64,000 bases of DNA, from assembly GCA_016859345.1 (NCBI GenBank), contig CM029120.1, positions 6,623,501 through 6,687,500 on the forward strand. Direction: 5' to 3'. Below are positions 1 through 12,880 of the stretch, in pieces. Source of the DNA: Istiophorus platypterus. Its lineage: Eukaryota; Chordata; Actinopteri; Istiophoriformes; Istiophoridae. Made by a program: the position numbers and the translations under genes. The stretch's first letter is position 1, and each line of letters opens with the position of its first letter. Under the pieces are notes generated by a model. It was not told the DNA's origin and ran no database searches. It was given only the letters and a program-made list of their open reading frames with translations.

Positions 1-3000
1 TCCAGCCACTGATCCACAACTGTCTCCATATCCTTCTTTATCATTTCAGAGTCACAGTCTGGGATCTTCTTCAGTTCGGTTACTAGCTTTTTTCCTTTGC
101 CGGAAAACTGGTCCAGTTCATGTTGCTTGCCAGTCATCTCTGTCTTCACAGCCTCATGCTAGAAATGGAGCATACGCAGTAAACCATTTAGGCAATCAGA
201 TCAGTTGATTAATTACTCAGTTTTTTGATCAATTTCAGGAAAGTGAGAGCAACCACATCTTCAAGGATATATATTTTACTATGTTTAAAAAGACAATAAT
301 AACATGAAAACAATCTGATGTTTATTCTGACCTTGGTTAGTGACCTCTTGGTTTCCTCATGGTCCTTGAGGACAGAGCTTATCTCAACCAGAGGCTCAGT
401 GCTCTCAATTATGCTGCTGATGGAGGTTTTCAGGATTTGGTATTCTCTCATGAGCTCAACAAGAATATTGCACTGTTCCTGCCTGTCAAAAGAAGAGGGA
501 CGTATATTTCCGATACAAGCTTATATGTAAACAAACTGTAAAACACAATAGATTGCACAAAAGAGAAAATGCATTTAAAAAAAAATGCCAACAGGCTCTT
601 TCATCTTAAATGAAAAACCCCTCTCTGTTCCTTCAGTACCTCTCTGTGATGAGCCTCTTGGTGTCCTCCCATGTGGTCTCCAGCAGACTGATTTCCCTCA
701 GCACCTCCCCGGCCAACTCTGCATCTCTCTGGGCTAGCTGGTTGCCCTTGTCCCTCAGCCACTGCTCCTCATGCTGGTGAGACTGCAGTTCATCCTCCAG
801 CTGATTAAAGAACCTTAGCCTGAACAACAGAGGGATAATAAATTGCTGTTGTGTGCCTTCTCATACCCCCTTGGTACTAGCCCCAATTACTTGAGAATTA
901 TATCATTGACCATATATTGCTTTACCTCTGCTGCAGAGCATGCAGACTTGGCTCTTTGAAGCTCTGATGGTCTGCTTTTTCTTCAATGTCCTCCACAGCT
1001 TTTAGAAGCTGTTCCTTCCGCTGTCTAAATGAGGTCCACAGAGCCCCTAGGGCCTCTGCTTCACTCTGCTTGGTACCAAGTAGGTTCCTCACTGTATCCA
1101 GCTCAGCACTGAGTGAATCAGCCAGCATACGACATGACTTACGAGACCCCTCATCAGCACCAATGTGGAGATGGCTTTTGCAGAGACTACTGTCCAGATT
1201 AACAGCCACTGTCTCAAGCTGGTTAATGTCTGGGACAATAGTGGCCAGTTCCTGCTGCAGCTCCTCTACTCTCCCACGATCCCAGCTCCCAGCACTCTCC
1301 ACAGTCTGTTTCAGGCCACGCAACACCCCTGCAGCCACACTGTGGGTCTGCAGAAAAGCCTCAAGCCTCTCCAGAGACTCTAACTGGAGCTCAGCTATGT
1401 TCTGGGCCTCCAGGTAGGGCTGCAGACAGCTGTCTGCTCTGCTGCGGAGGAGCTGTGCATCACCAGGCTCACAGAACTGACAAAGCTTCTCGGACTGCTG
1501 CTCCAAGCTCTGTCTCACACTGGACTGTTTCTGTAAGGCCGCCTGGGTCTCCTGTCAAAAAGTGTTAAAGGATGAGGTGTTTCACCTAAGCAAGCAATTT
1601 TATGTGGTCCTAGAGAAATTCAGTATTCTGCATGTTCAAATGGATAGCAACTAATTTTACCTTTACTTGTGTGGCAGCAGATAGCAGGTTACTAATATTG
1701 ACTTGAGAGGTTGAGTGCAGAGTTGAGAGCATGGTCTCACTCCACTGGGAGAATTTAACAAGGGCGTGGTCAAACTGCTCCACCAAAGACAGGTGGTTCT
1801 GAAGCTCTTTGATTCTATGGGACAAAATGGCAGCAAAGTAAATCAAATCAATGTTAGTATATAGATATTTATAAAGATGGATTGTCCTTTTAAGTGCCCT
1901 ATATCTGTATATCATATATGTTGATGAGTCATGTTAAATTTCACTGCTAAAAAAATCGACACCACGTGGAATCAATATCCACCAGCGGGTGTATGCCTGA
2001 CCTGTGAAGATAATCACAATTAAAAATAGTATTTTCATTTACATTATCTTACTGTACCTTTGAGGGAGGACTTCATTTTGAACATGCAATCTCCTCTGTA
2101 GAGTCTCCAGCTCGTCTTTCAGCTCTCTCACTCTCTCTTCAGGTGCAGTTGGATACAATGAGGTCCCCAGTGATACTAATTCAGTATTAGCCAGTTCAAG
2201 CGACTGGACCTCAGAGTGCAAGGCCTGCAATGAAATCCGTTTATGCATTTATTTTTTTATTTATTCATAATTACAAACATCAAATTTACAATTTCTTTTA
2301 TGGTTAAGACTTAAGGGTCAAGTTTTCGATGCATTTAGTAGAACAATGTAAGCTTGTGTGTATGTGTTGTACCTGCAAATCTTGAATGTCTGTGCGCAGT
2401 TTGGCCTTATCAGCTGACAAGCACTGACTCTCTGGTTTGGATGCAGATTCACTCCTCTCCAAGCAGGAGGCAAAGCTTGATCGTTGTTTCTCATACCTGA
2501 AACACATTAGCAGAAACACCTTTATTTTTTAAGGGTAAAAATTTGGTTTATGTTTCCATTTTCACAGTCAAACTGTAGAGTATATCAATTAAACATCTGG
2601 CATGTTGGCTAGGTTAAAGCAGTGTTCCAATAAAACAGTCAGCACGATTTTTAATTCCCATGGGAGGTTGTAAAAAGCTCTTACTTTTGCCATAGAGAGA
2701 GCAGGTTCTCCAAAATACTCTGTTTGTCTTTTGCCTCCTGTACATTTTGGTCATAGCTGGTGTTTAGCTCTGTTACAGTCCTCTCTGCTTGCTCTTTGTC
2801 ACTGAGTCTCCGAGCACCAGCTGACAGGGACAGCAAGGCCCCCTTCAGCCTTTCCAGACACTGACAGACATCCTGGGGAAACAAAAATAGTGACTCACAG
2901 CATACAGATTGTGAGCTGGAAGACCAGCAGAGAGAGGAACAACTGGCACTTCAGTTTCAAATACTATTGATACCAATTGTTTTTTAAATGAAAAGAGCAC

Positions 3001-5710
3001 AGAAAATGATTGTTTGCTTAAAAGCATAGTGTTGACAACTGAATACCATGTGGTTTTGAAGGGCTCTGTAGGTCTCTGATGAGGAAGTGCAGGATTTGAT
3101 AGGATGTTCCAGTTTTGTATGTAGCTCACTGATAGATGCTTGCACCTTTGAGACAATAAAGATCTCAATTTTATGATTCATATCTTTTCAAAATACCATT
3201 CTGTATAAATATTACTCAGCCTAATTACCTTCTCAAAGCTTGCTTTAAACTTCTGCTGGTGAGATGAGCTTTCCTCCAGCTGTCCATCAAGCTGCTGTAC
3301 ACTCTCCCTCAGCTCTTCCCAGTACCTGCCGATTTGGGTCAGACGAGCCTTAATGCGAGCTGCCTCCCCTGAAGATACAAACTGGGCCAGCGCCTGGGAA
3401 TCCGCCTCCAGCTGAGAGAGGACCTCAGCTCGTCCTTGAAGCTCTGTACCAACAGTCTGTATATGCAAAAATGGATGCAAAACAATTAAGAAGGCAAGAT
3501 CGAGATAATTACTGCGTCGTTTTTTAACTGTCCGGTGGAGGTGAACGCTAATGAATTCTGTTTGGCATTGGGGAGCAATTATAGGTTACAGCCCATAAAG
3601 GCCTTATACACTGCTGTCAAAACCTTGTGCCTACATTAAAACTGCTGACAGTTCAGTTCCAAGATTCTAGCCACTAACCATAAGCAGAAATGAGGAGCAA
3701 GCTAAAGGGGCCTGGCAAACACTTCTTTCTTAAGTGATGCCCAGACTTTGATGTTTTAAAATGTGAGGAGTTTCCCTTTAATGTTACCATTCAAAAATTG
3801 CTAGTAAAATCACTGCCACAATTAACTGACGATAGAGGGCTGATGCAGGTGTCAGAAAGATTGACAGTGTGTCAGCACTTGTGCAGAGGAGGCCTGTGTT
3901 GGTGCTTCCTCACATCAATGGCTCCTTAAGAAGGCCTTATGGATTTTAACAGTAGTGTTATGGTTTTTATGGTTGAGTCGTGCTAGCAAAGATTACCATA
4001 AGGAAATAAGAGTTCTGTAGTTTTATAGTACAGCATACTATACCTTTACTGTGTTGATCTGTTGCTCAAGAGGCAAAGTCGAAGATTTCAGTACATCCAG
4101 CTGTTTTTCCTTTTCAGATATCCACAAGGAAAAGGTTTCAAACCCAGATCCAAACTGATCCCATTGAGTTTTCATTCCCTCCAGAGTCTTGACACTGGAG
4201 CACAAGAGCAAAAATGATAAATTAGCTAATTTATGGCTGCAATTAAACCTTGGCATTCATGTAAAAAAAAAACAGATAATTTGTTTTACTATAGCTGGGT
4301 CCTTGAGATCGTGTCAGGTATTTTATCACAAAAATTGTCTGTATATTCTGTTTATGCCTCTGAACAATATACAATTCCCTTTGGTATCTGAGTAGGCAAA
4401 ACCATAAAATATTTGCAAATACTATCTGAAATCTCTTTTTATGGTATTTAGCTCCAGCAAATTTAATCTGATCTATCATCTTACTCTTTTTTGAGCCCAG
4501 CCTCTACTTTGTCCACTTGTTCACTGAGGGAACGAGCTTGCTGTAAAAGCAGAGTCTTGTTTTTGGGACCAAGCTGAATTTCTGTTGCTCTCTTCAGCAA
4601 TGTGTTCATATGCGAAGCCTCTGCTTCACACTGCTTCAACAAAACCTGTTTACAAAATAAAAGACACTGGTAATATTCTCCATTTATCTAATATACTACC
4701 ATTGGTAAAAAGTCAACAGCAAAGATGAAGAAAAATAAGTGCCCAGAAGGAAACCCAAAGACAAACGTTACTTACTCTAGCCTGGTCAAGTTCAACAGCC
4801 AGGCTCTCAGGACTGCTGAAGTTCAGGTCTCTCTCCATTGTTGAGTTGGCCTTGTTGACAAACTCATGCACTGCTTCCTGCTGGCTGTCAAACTCCTGCC
4901 AGGCTGCCAATGTGACCTGAGCATGACAATTGCCCAAAATCAAAATCCATTCAATAATGAAGTACTTAGTCTATAAAAACACAACTACATACTCAAGGCA
5001 AATAATAATGTTCTATGCTTGTCAACTGATGTACTCTTTAGCACCTAACACAGACATTGCTGATATTAGTCCTTCCTTCTAGCCCTTCAATGCAATATAA
5101 CAGTCACAGCGTGATAGGAATTATTATCTAATGGCAGAAATCCCAGAACATCATCACCACCAAAAAAGCACGCTGACACACGACCGCACTAGCAAACCAG
5201 TTCAGCCAACATCATTATTTATGCAAATGAAACCTCTGTCTTAGGCTTCATCAGCATGGGCCATGAGTCAGCATACTGACAGTGGTAACATAGCTAATAT
5301 TCAGCAAGCACCTCATCCCATTTGTTATCAGCAATTCTGCTACTGAAAGAGCCTTGCACAAGAAATCCACCAGTGTGCACTTTACCAAGGATCTTATGTA
5401 GCCCTATAATGCACAGAGAAGCCTAACAAAGTTTCCATTTCAAGACTCCGAACCCCACCCCTCTATAAAAGCACCACCAAGAGTATAATGACTGACTCAA
5501 TGCATTACTATCTTCTGAAGGAACTGTAATGCCTCAGAAAGCAATTCCCTCTTGCAGAAAACATCAATCAGACCTTGCTATCCTCTATTCAGTACATTTT
5601 GCACAAATGCTGCATCTACGTTTCTGTTCATTCTATACAGAATGAACAAGAATCTGTCTCCTCTTTTCCATGGCTGTTTGGAAAAGATATAGCGCGCTCT
5701 CTCTCTCTCA

Positions 5711-5751
<41 letters not shown>

Positions 5752-8700
5752 AAAATTAAAATTCTTAAACTTCATTGAAATAATATCAACCTTCAGGGGA
5801 AAGGACAGAGGCCATGTATTTAGTGAATGAGAAACCTATCAATGCATTTATTTAATGGCTAAATTTATCACAAGCTAAGATATGTCTGGATTCATCTCAG
5901 AGTTCAACAATGATTGACTGACGATAACCTTCAGAGCTTCAGGAAGCAAGAAAAACTTCCAACAAACAGTGAAACATTAAATGTTTTGTGGTTTACTAAG
6001 TCGCAAACATTGCTGACCTCAAGGCTTTGTTCCTGTGAATCCATATTTTGTTCCATTTTGCTGAGTGTGTTCTCCAAACTCTGCAGGTCTTGCTGCAGAG
6101 TCTCTCCCAGGCCCTCCTCAGCCTGGAGCTGCTGACCCCTGGTGATCAGCTGCTGGACATCCTTCCTCTTCAGCTTCAGGCGTTTCAACAGTTGCTGTGG
6201 GAATGGGGGGCACATTCAAATAAATTTAAACTTAAGCCTATAAGTAAATTCAGCCGCACAAAACGGAAAAAAAATGTATATTAATTTTTTGTGTAAAGTA
6301 CCTGGTGAACAAGGAGCAGTTGTTGAGCTTCTCTAACGGTTGGACAGTCGAGTACTTTGGTGACCTCAGCCTGTGCCTCTTTCTGACCCTGAACAAGGTC
6401 ATCCAAAGTAGTTTGTACTTCTTCCCTGAACTGTACACAGTCCCCCACAGCCAGCACCATCTTCTCAGCCTGGAAGATATAGCACAGAAAACACAGTGCA
6501 ATAACAAAAATGATGAACTGATGATGAGGTACGGGGGATCAGTTTAGTAAAATCAAATATATATCTTACTTAAATGAAGCTGCTATGATAATGGTCTGTT
6601 AATGTGCACTGATAGGTAACATTATCACAGATTACTGTACTCTTTATGTATATGTATGTCCTTCAAATGAGGTTAAAACATTTAATTAGTATACTGTATA
6701 TTCCCAGAGGGGATATAATGTCTGGCTTGTGTCTGGCACCTTAATAAAACAGGTGGAAGCTTCACCTACCTCTAAGAGCGAGGCAAGAAGACCCTTGAAA
6801 TCAGTAGAGAGTTTGCCCAGAGCACTTCCTTGCCTCTGGGCATCACTGTCAGCGCAGATTTCAATCAGTGCGGCCATACGGGCTTTCAGCCAGCCAAGAT
6901 TCCCCTCCTGTAGCTCTGCATCATTCCTAAGCTCCTGCACACAACAACAGAGTTGTGATACAAGGCATGTGGTCATAAGAGTCATCTGACACAAAGTGTT
7001 TTAATAGCCTCATCTCCTCAGCAGTGACGCTGACACAGACCGACACTGACAGTAGCACATCACAAGTGACACACCACAGAGGAGGCAATAAGGGGACTGT
7101 CAATGGTTTCTGTTGTTTGGCTATGGAGTGTATTTAAGGGGCAAACTCACCATGATGGTAGCCTTAACCTGGCTGTATTTTCTGGGGTCGTTCGCTCGGT
7201 TTCTCAGCAGCCTCAGCTGGCTTTCTTTAGATATAAGCCAGCAGGAGAATTCAGCGTACCTGTTTCATACCATAAAGGGAAAATTTCACTTCAAACTCAA
7301 ATGATGTCAGGAATAAATTCATCAAAAATGATGATGGTGCTTTAATATAATCAAAATATGCATTTAAAAAAAAATGTAATTCAACTTCTGGTATCAATGG
7401 GGTATATATAAACATTTCAAAGTCTGGATAAGGCCAAGCTGTGTGTTCTACTTCATGGTCAGCAATTTTTATTTATTTGGAAAATTACAGGGATCAGAAT
7501 GAAGAAACATTCTTTACTCAACAGTAATAACAGATACATTTTGTATTTTTTATTCAATTATACAACACTTGCACTGAAAACTTTCTCCTCACCAAAACAA
7601 ATGCCCTCTATCTTCAAGTGAGTGAGAGAATTTTTAACGAAATTACCTTGGGCATGTAATGAATGCATGACAGTGTGGGTGTGCATAACACATTCTTCTA
7701 TTGATGCAATGACTCTACAACAATCTTAGGTTAAACTCTATACCACAACTCTATCCCTTTGCAGTCACAAAGTTGTGACCAAATTAAGTAATTTTTTTAA
7801 ATTATTTCACCTTGTGTTGTACTCCTTCCATTTATCTGGGTGCTGCATTATCTTCTGATGGGTGTTCTCAATTTCCTCTTGGACCTCAGCAAATTCCTTT
7901 CTTGCTGTTTCCAGTGTCTGGTGAACAGGGTCACCCTCAGGGAGTTTCTGACAAAGTTCCTCCATCAGCTGCAGCCTTTTCTCACAGATGGCCTGAGGGC
8001 CCTTTTCCCTAAAGAAGGCCTAACATAAAAAACAAACAAACAAATAATCTGTTATTTCCATGTTGTAGACGTTAACACCATGAATACAGGGAATCACTGG
8101 TTTTAGTCCTGTTACAGAAAAATCAAATATCATTAGACACAGTGAAATATCTAAGTCCATGTGTCTTTCATAATGGGAAAAATTAAGATGGTATGGCAAT
8201 AAAATATTAGATTTTGAACCTAAATTTTTCAAACACAGAAGAGACAAAATGCTGCTGGAAGATAGTACTTGCTTGACACTGGAGGAGTCTCAGTTCTTTT
8301 GGATCAAGTTTATCAAAATCTTCCTGCTACGAAGCACGGCTATACAGCAGTGAATGTGCACTGAATTATTTAACACTGAGTTAATCAATACATGAAACAC
8401 AGCTAGCCGGCCGCTATGTGCTCACCCTGTGCTCCTTGATGAGCCTCTCACTTCCCATGCTAGCCAGGTGGCGGTTCTCCCTGGTCACCTCCGCCTGGCA
8501 CTCCTGCAGCAACAACATCAGCTTGCTCCTCTCCACCTCCACTCTCAGGTGAAGGAGGTGAAAAGGGGCATCTGTCTGGATATCCTGGAAGAGACAAAAC
8601 ACAACAACTGTGAGGTAAGTTTCAAGTGGTTTATTTTAAGCATCTTTTTGGGCTAATAATAGAAAGTGTAATAAAAATATAGCTTTATTTGTATTAGTAA

Positions 8701-11700
8701 AAACTGAAAGATAAAGATATTATTACGTGGTAATGATTATTAGATTGTTAAGTATATGTATACATAAATGTAAATGTATGTATACATCAGTATCAATCAT
8801 TAATATGAGTGTTAAATCTAGGCAGGATTTTAGGATGAAGTTCACAATATTGTGGAATTGAAATAAGATGAGTGTTTTGTCTTTGTTACACAGATGGAGA
8901 TGTGGGAGATATAATATACTGAACCTAATAAGGTTGTATTATATCATCCTTTCTAACTATCTACTTGCAGTTTGAAGTAAAATAAAAACAATATTCCAAA
9001 TTGCATTGCACAAGTACTCCTTCAATACACATGGAGACTTGTCAATGTAAGAGCTTTTGTGTTATTTAACTAAAGATGTTGTTGTGCACTGTTGACTAAG
9101 TTCAAGTTACGTGATTTCCCCATTGTGCAGATTGAAATGAGTGTAGCCACCAGTGTGCTAGGTTGCTTTTGCTGTCATTATTCATGGCACCAACCTTCCA
9201 GTGTTTGTGCAGCTTCCTGACTGTTTCCTGCAGCGACTGCTGCTCCTGCTCTGGCAAAATGTCCGTCAGCTCATCACAAGCCTTGAGGAATGTGTTCAAG
9301 ACTCGCTGGTCCAGCTGACCAAAGAATTCCTGCAAGAAACATCAAGTCCTCATCATGTTTCACACTTAGTACAGAACAGGTCCTGTTTTATTTATATGCA
9401 CATTACTTATTCAGTTGTTTAATTGTTTATTCCAAACTGAATCTGTTCCATGCTGCACTTTTGAGTAATTATATACAGCACTAGAAACTCAGAAAGTTTT
9501 ACACGTAACAAAACTTTGAAGAAACCACGATGATTAAGTTCACTGGTCTATAGAGTATAGTATGGGTAATGCATGGTACAGTTGAGAGATTGAAAAAAAA
9601 AAAATCTGAATTTTGCATAAGATCCATTTTCTTACTGTGTGTTTCTTGAGCAGCTCCTCTGGGTTGCCTCTCTCCATCAGACAGTTCTGTGCCATTTTAA
9701 GAACCTTCTCCAGCTCCACCCGTGACTCATCAAACCTCTTCATGAGGCTGCTGTTAACTTCCACATGCTTCCGCCACTCTGTGGATTCCTTAATCATGGT
9801 CTAATCACGCAGACAAGTCAATTTTTTAAAAGCTTAAACACTTCTTAACGTTCTGTACAACTGAATTGGGCTGTGAGTTTTACCTGTGACGACGCCTGTA
9901 GGTCTGCTACTCTTTTCTGCAGAAGACTCATTTCCATGTGCTGTAGCGTTTTACTGCTGTTCATTATTTTCTGGATAGTCTGATGGTTTTTCTCTATCAC
10001 TGTCAGACACTTTTTACAGCTATGTGTGAAGGTCGCCAGCTCCTGCAGTATTCAATGACAAGCAGGGTTATAGCCATTCGTGCATATGCTGAGGCTATGC
10101 TTTTCAGTCTAAAAGATGGTTTTCCAGAACATCACATATCGAAAATGCTTGGCATTAGGTATGTTATGTAATTTCTTTATCCATGTATCCAAAAGTCATT
10201 CAATAAAAATTGGTGCTATGATGGATACCGTATTTAAACACTTATATTAGTTACCTGGCATTTTTGTTTAAATTCTACTGCTCCCTCAGAGTCGATGGTG
10301 CCGGTGATATGACTGGCCTTTTCCAGAGCCTGGTAGAAGCCTGTGATATTCTTCTCCATTTCTTCCAGTGGAGGTAATAAAGACTGGGACTCCCTCAGCA
10401 GAGGCAAACATCTCTCCCTCACCTGATTGGAGGACAGCATAGTGATTAGGATGAAATACAGGTGACTGCTATGTTGTTTTGATCACAAATTGGTGGTCTC
10501 AAACAGAAAACGATTTTAACTTTAACGTCATGTCAGCAGTTTCTATGGAAAATACAACATTCTGGGAAATTCTGAGTGTATTAAAATAACATATTTTCAC
10601 TACAATTTACTATCTTTTACAGTTCCCTAATACAATAATGTACATATCATTTAAATAAGATTAAAAGTTACAATACAGAAAACTTCAATGTAGTCCACTG
10701 CCAAAAAAAAAAAAAAAAAAAAAAAATCACACTAATTTTGTAAACCTTTGGTACACTTTTGGTTCAGTTAATGTAAATTGATGAATTTCTGGTTATTATT
10801 CAGGTGAATGATTTTGTGGTTGAGGCCACACCTTGTTACATAAAAATAGTGATTAAAATATTAAATACTGGCACAAAACATCAATTACAGTGTGAACACA
10901 TTCAATACCTTTACATATCACAGTTTCAGCCACAAAAATCCCACACCACTTCAAATGCAGATTTAAGGACGAAAAAAGACGGGTTAAACAATTGAACAAC
11001 ATACTGCATAATGACATGCACGCACCTTGCTAAGCTGTTCTTTGATCGAGGCCATCACAGCCATCATCTGTGAAACTTCATCCTGCGGAGTGTCTTTGGT
11101 CAACAGCTGAGCGGTCCGGCTTGCTGCCTTGCAGGCTGCTTCCATAGCTGGCACTTTGTGCTTGATTTCCTGCAGGAAGTTTGGTTATAGTCTTGATGAT
11201 TTTTCATTGTACAGAAGAGAAATGAATTAATAATCAGATCTGCGAGAGATGATTAATACACTCAGTTCTCAATTTATTAGCAACATCCAGCCAAAATTGT
11301 ATTGCATCATACAAAACGGTGTGTCTGTTGTTTGGCCTACACTTGTTGATCTGAATGGGGTGGACAAAATAATAGGAACACCTATTATGCATTATGCATT
11401 ATTAACATAACGCAATGCAGTTAAACAGTAGCACAAATTGAAGCCTCCAAAATAAAAATGTGGTTGAATCAGCACCTCTTTAACACAATTCAACAAAAAC
11501 TGTACATTGAGACCTTCATGCATGTAGGATTTATTGCAGGAATTTATTGAACTATATTGCTTTTAGCCAGTTTCCTAGTAAACTCAGAACTAAGTGTATG
11601 GGCTCTTTACCTCAACATCTTGAACAAAGGCTCTGACATTCAGGAAAGATACTTGGACAGGAGCAGTCATCTTCTCATTGGTTGCATCCATGAAGATTTT

Positions 11701-12838
11701 TAAGGCATTAATACCATCTTGATAGTCCTGCCTCAACTTATCCACCTCATCTGCTCTTGCATACTGCCAATAAAACAGAGGAAGATAGTTCATAGATGAA
11801 TATGACATTTTTAAAAAGTGTTGTCATTCCACTGTACCATTCTTTTCATGTTACATTTGCTGTTTAAATTTAAAAACTTATTGCATTTACATGTTTCACT
11901 TTGACAAATAGCTCCCTCCATCTCCCATTTAGAAGGAGAAGCTGCTGCTTCAAATCTCGTGAGACTGTTTCATCACAAGTCTCAATGAGGAAGTTCCCAG
12001 CATCATTCATGTCCATGTGCTGCTGAATCCAGTGAGAAAGGTTTCTGAAGAAATCCTAAAAGAACAAAGGAAAACAAAGACCATAGCTGTTTAAATGAAC
12101 ATTGTCCAGCCAACTAGAGCCATGTTTAATGTGGCACTGGTAGAAACATTCCTCATACAGGTTAGGAACAAAAATAAAAGCTATATATCATAAGTAAACT
12201 GTTTATCATCAGTAGTATCACTGAGCGTACTTACACGTTTGGCATTCTCTGACTGGTTCAGCATCTGCTCAGCATCCTCCAGCCAGGCTTGCAGACCTGC
12301 CACTGTGCTACTATATTTCTCCCAGTTAGAGATCACCTCCTCCAGCATGCTGCGAACACTCCGCACCTCCAAAGCCAGATTCTTCCACTGAGCCGTGGCA
12401 TCACTGAGGAATTTACTTACCCCTTCTGCTTCATCAACTGAAAATCAAATATGGAACTTTTTCAATCTAGTTAAAACCGACATGGGTATCAATGACACAA
12501 AAAGAGCACTTGATTATGTCTGCCAATCATTTAGCCACTGGATTGATTTTATAGTTTGTTAGGTCAGAACAATCATGCTAAAATAGCATTTAACTAATGT
12601 TAGATTACCACTGCATGCATGCATAATGTAATACTATGATTTTTTTCTATTCTTGGGATAAAAGTATGTTAGTAAAGTAAAGTGAAGCCCCACATTTAAA
12701 AAAAGAATTGGCTCAGGAGACAAGCAAAATAAGGGTTTTAAAGATTGTCAGACTGTTTTTGGACTTACCTCTGTTACAGGTCTTAGACCCTGTAACATGA
12801 AATTGATAATAAGACCATTTCATTTGAGGCCAAATAAA

Positions 12839-12880
<42 letters not shown>

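Noticed and set aside
11340..11545. Possible interspersed repeat beginning GGGGTGGACAAAATAATAGG
   Set aside because: The opening resembles the end of a repeat seen in fish genomes, but I could not find the matching opposite end or a second copy here, so I did not list it.
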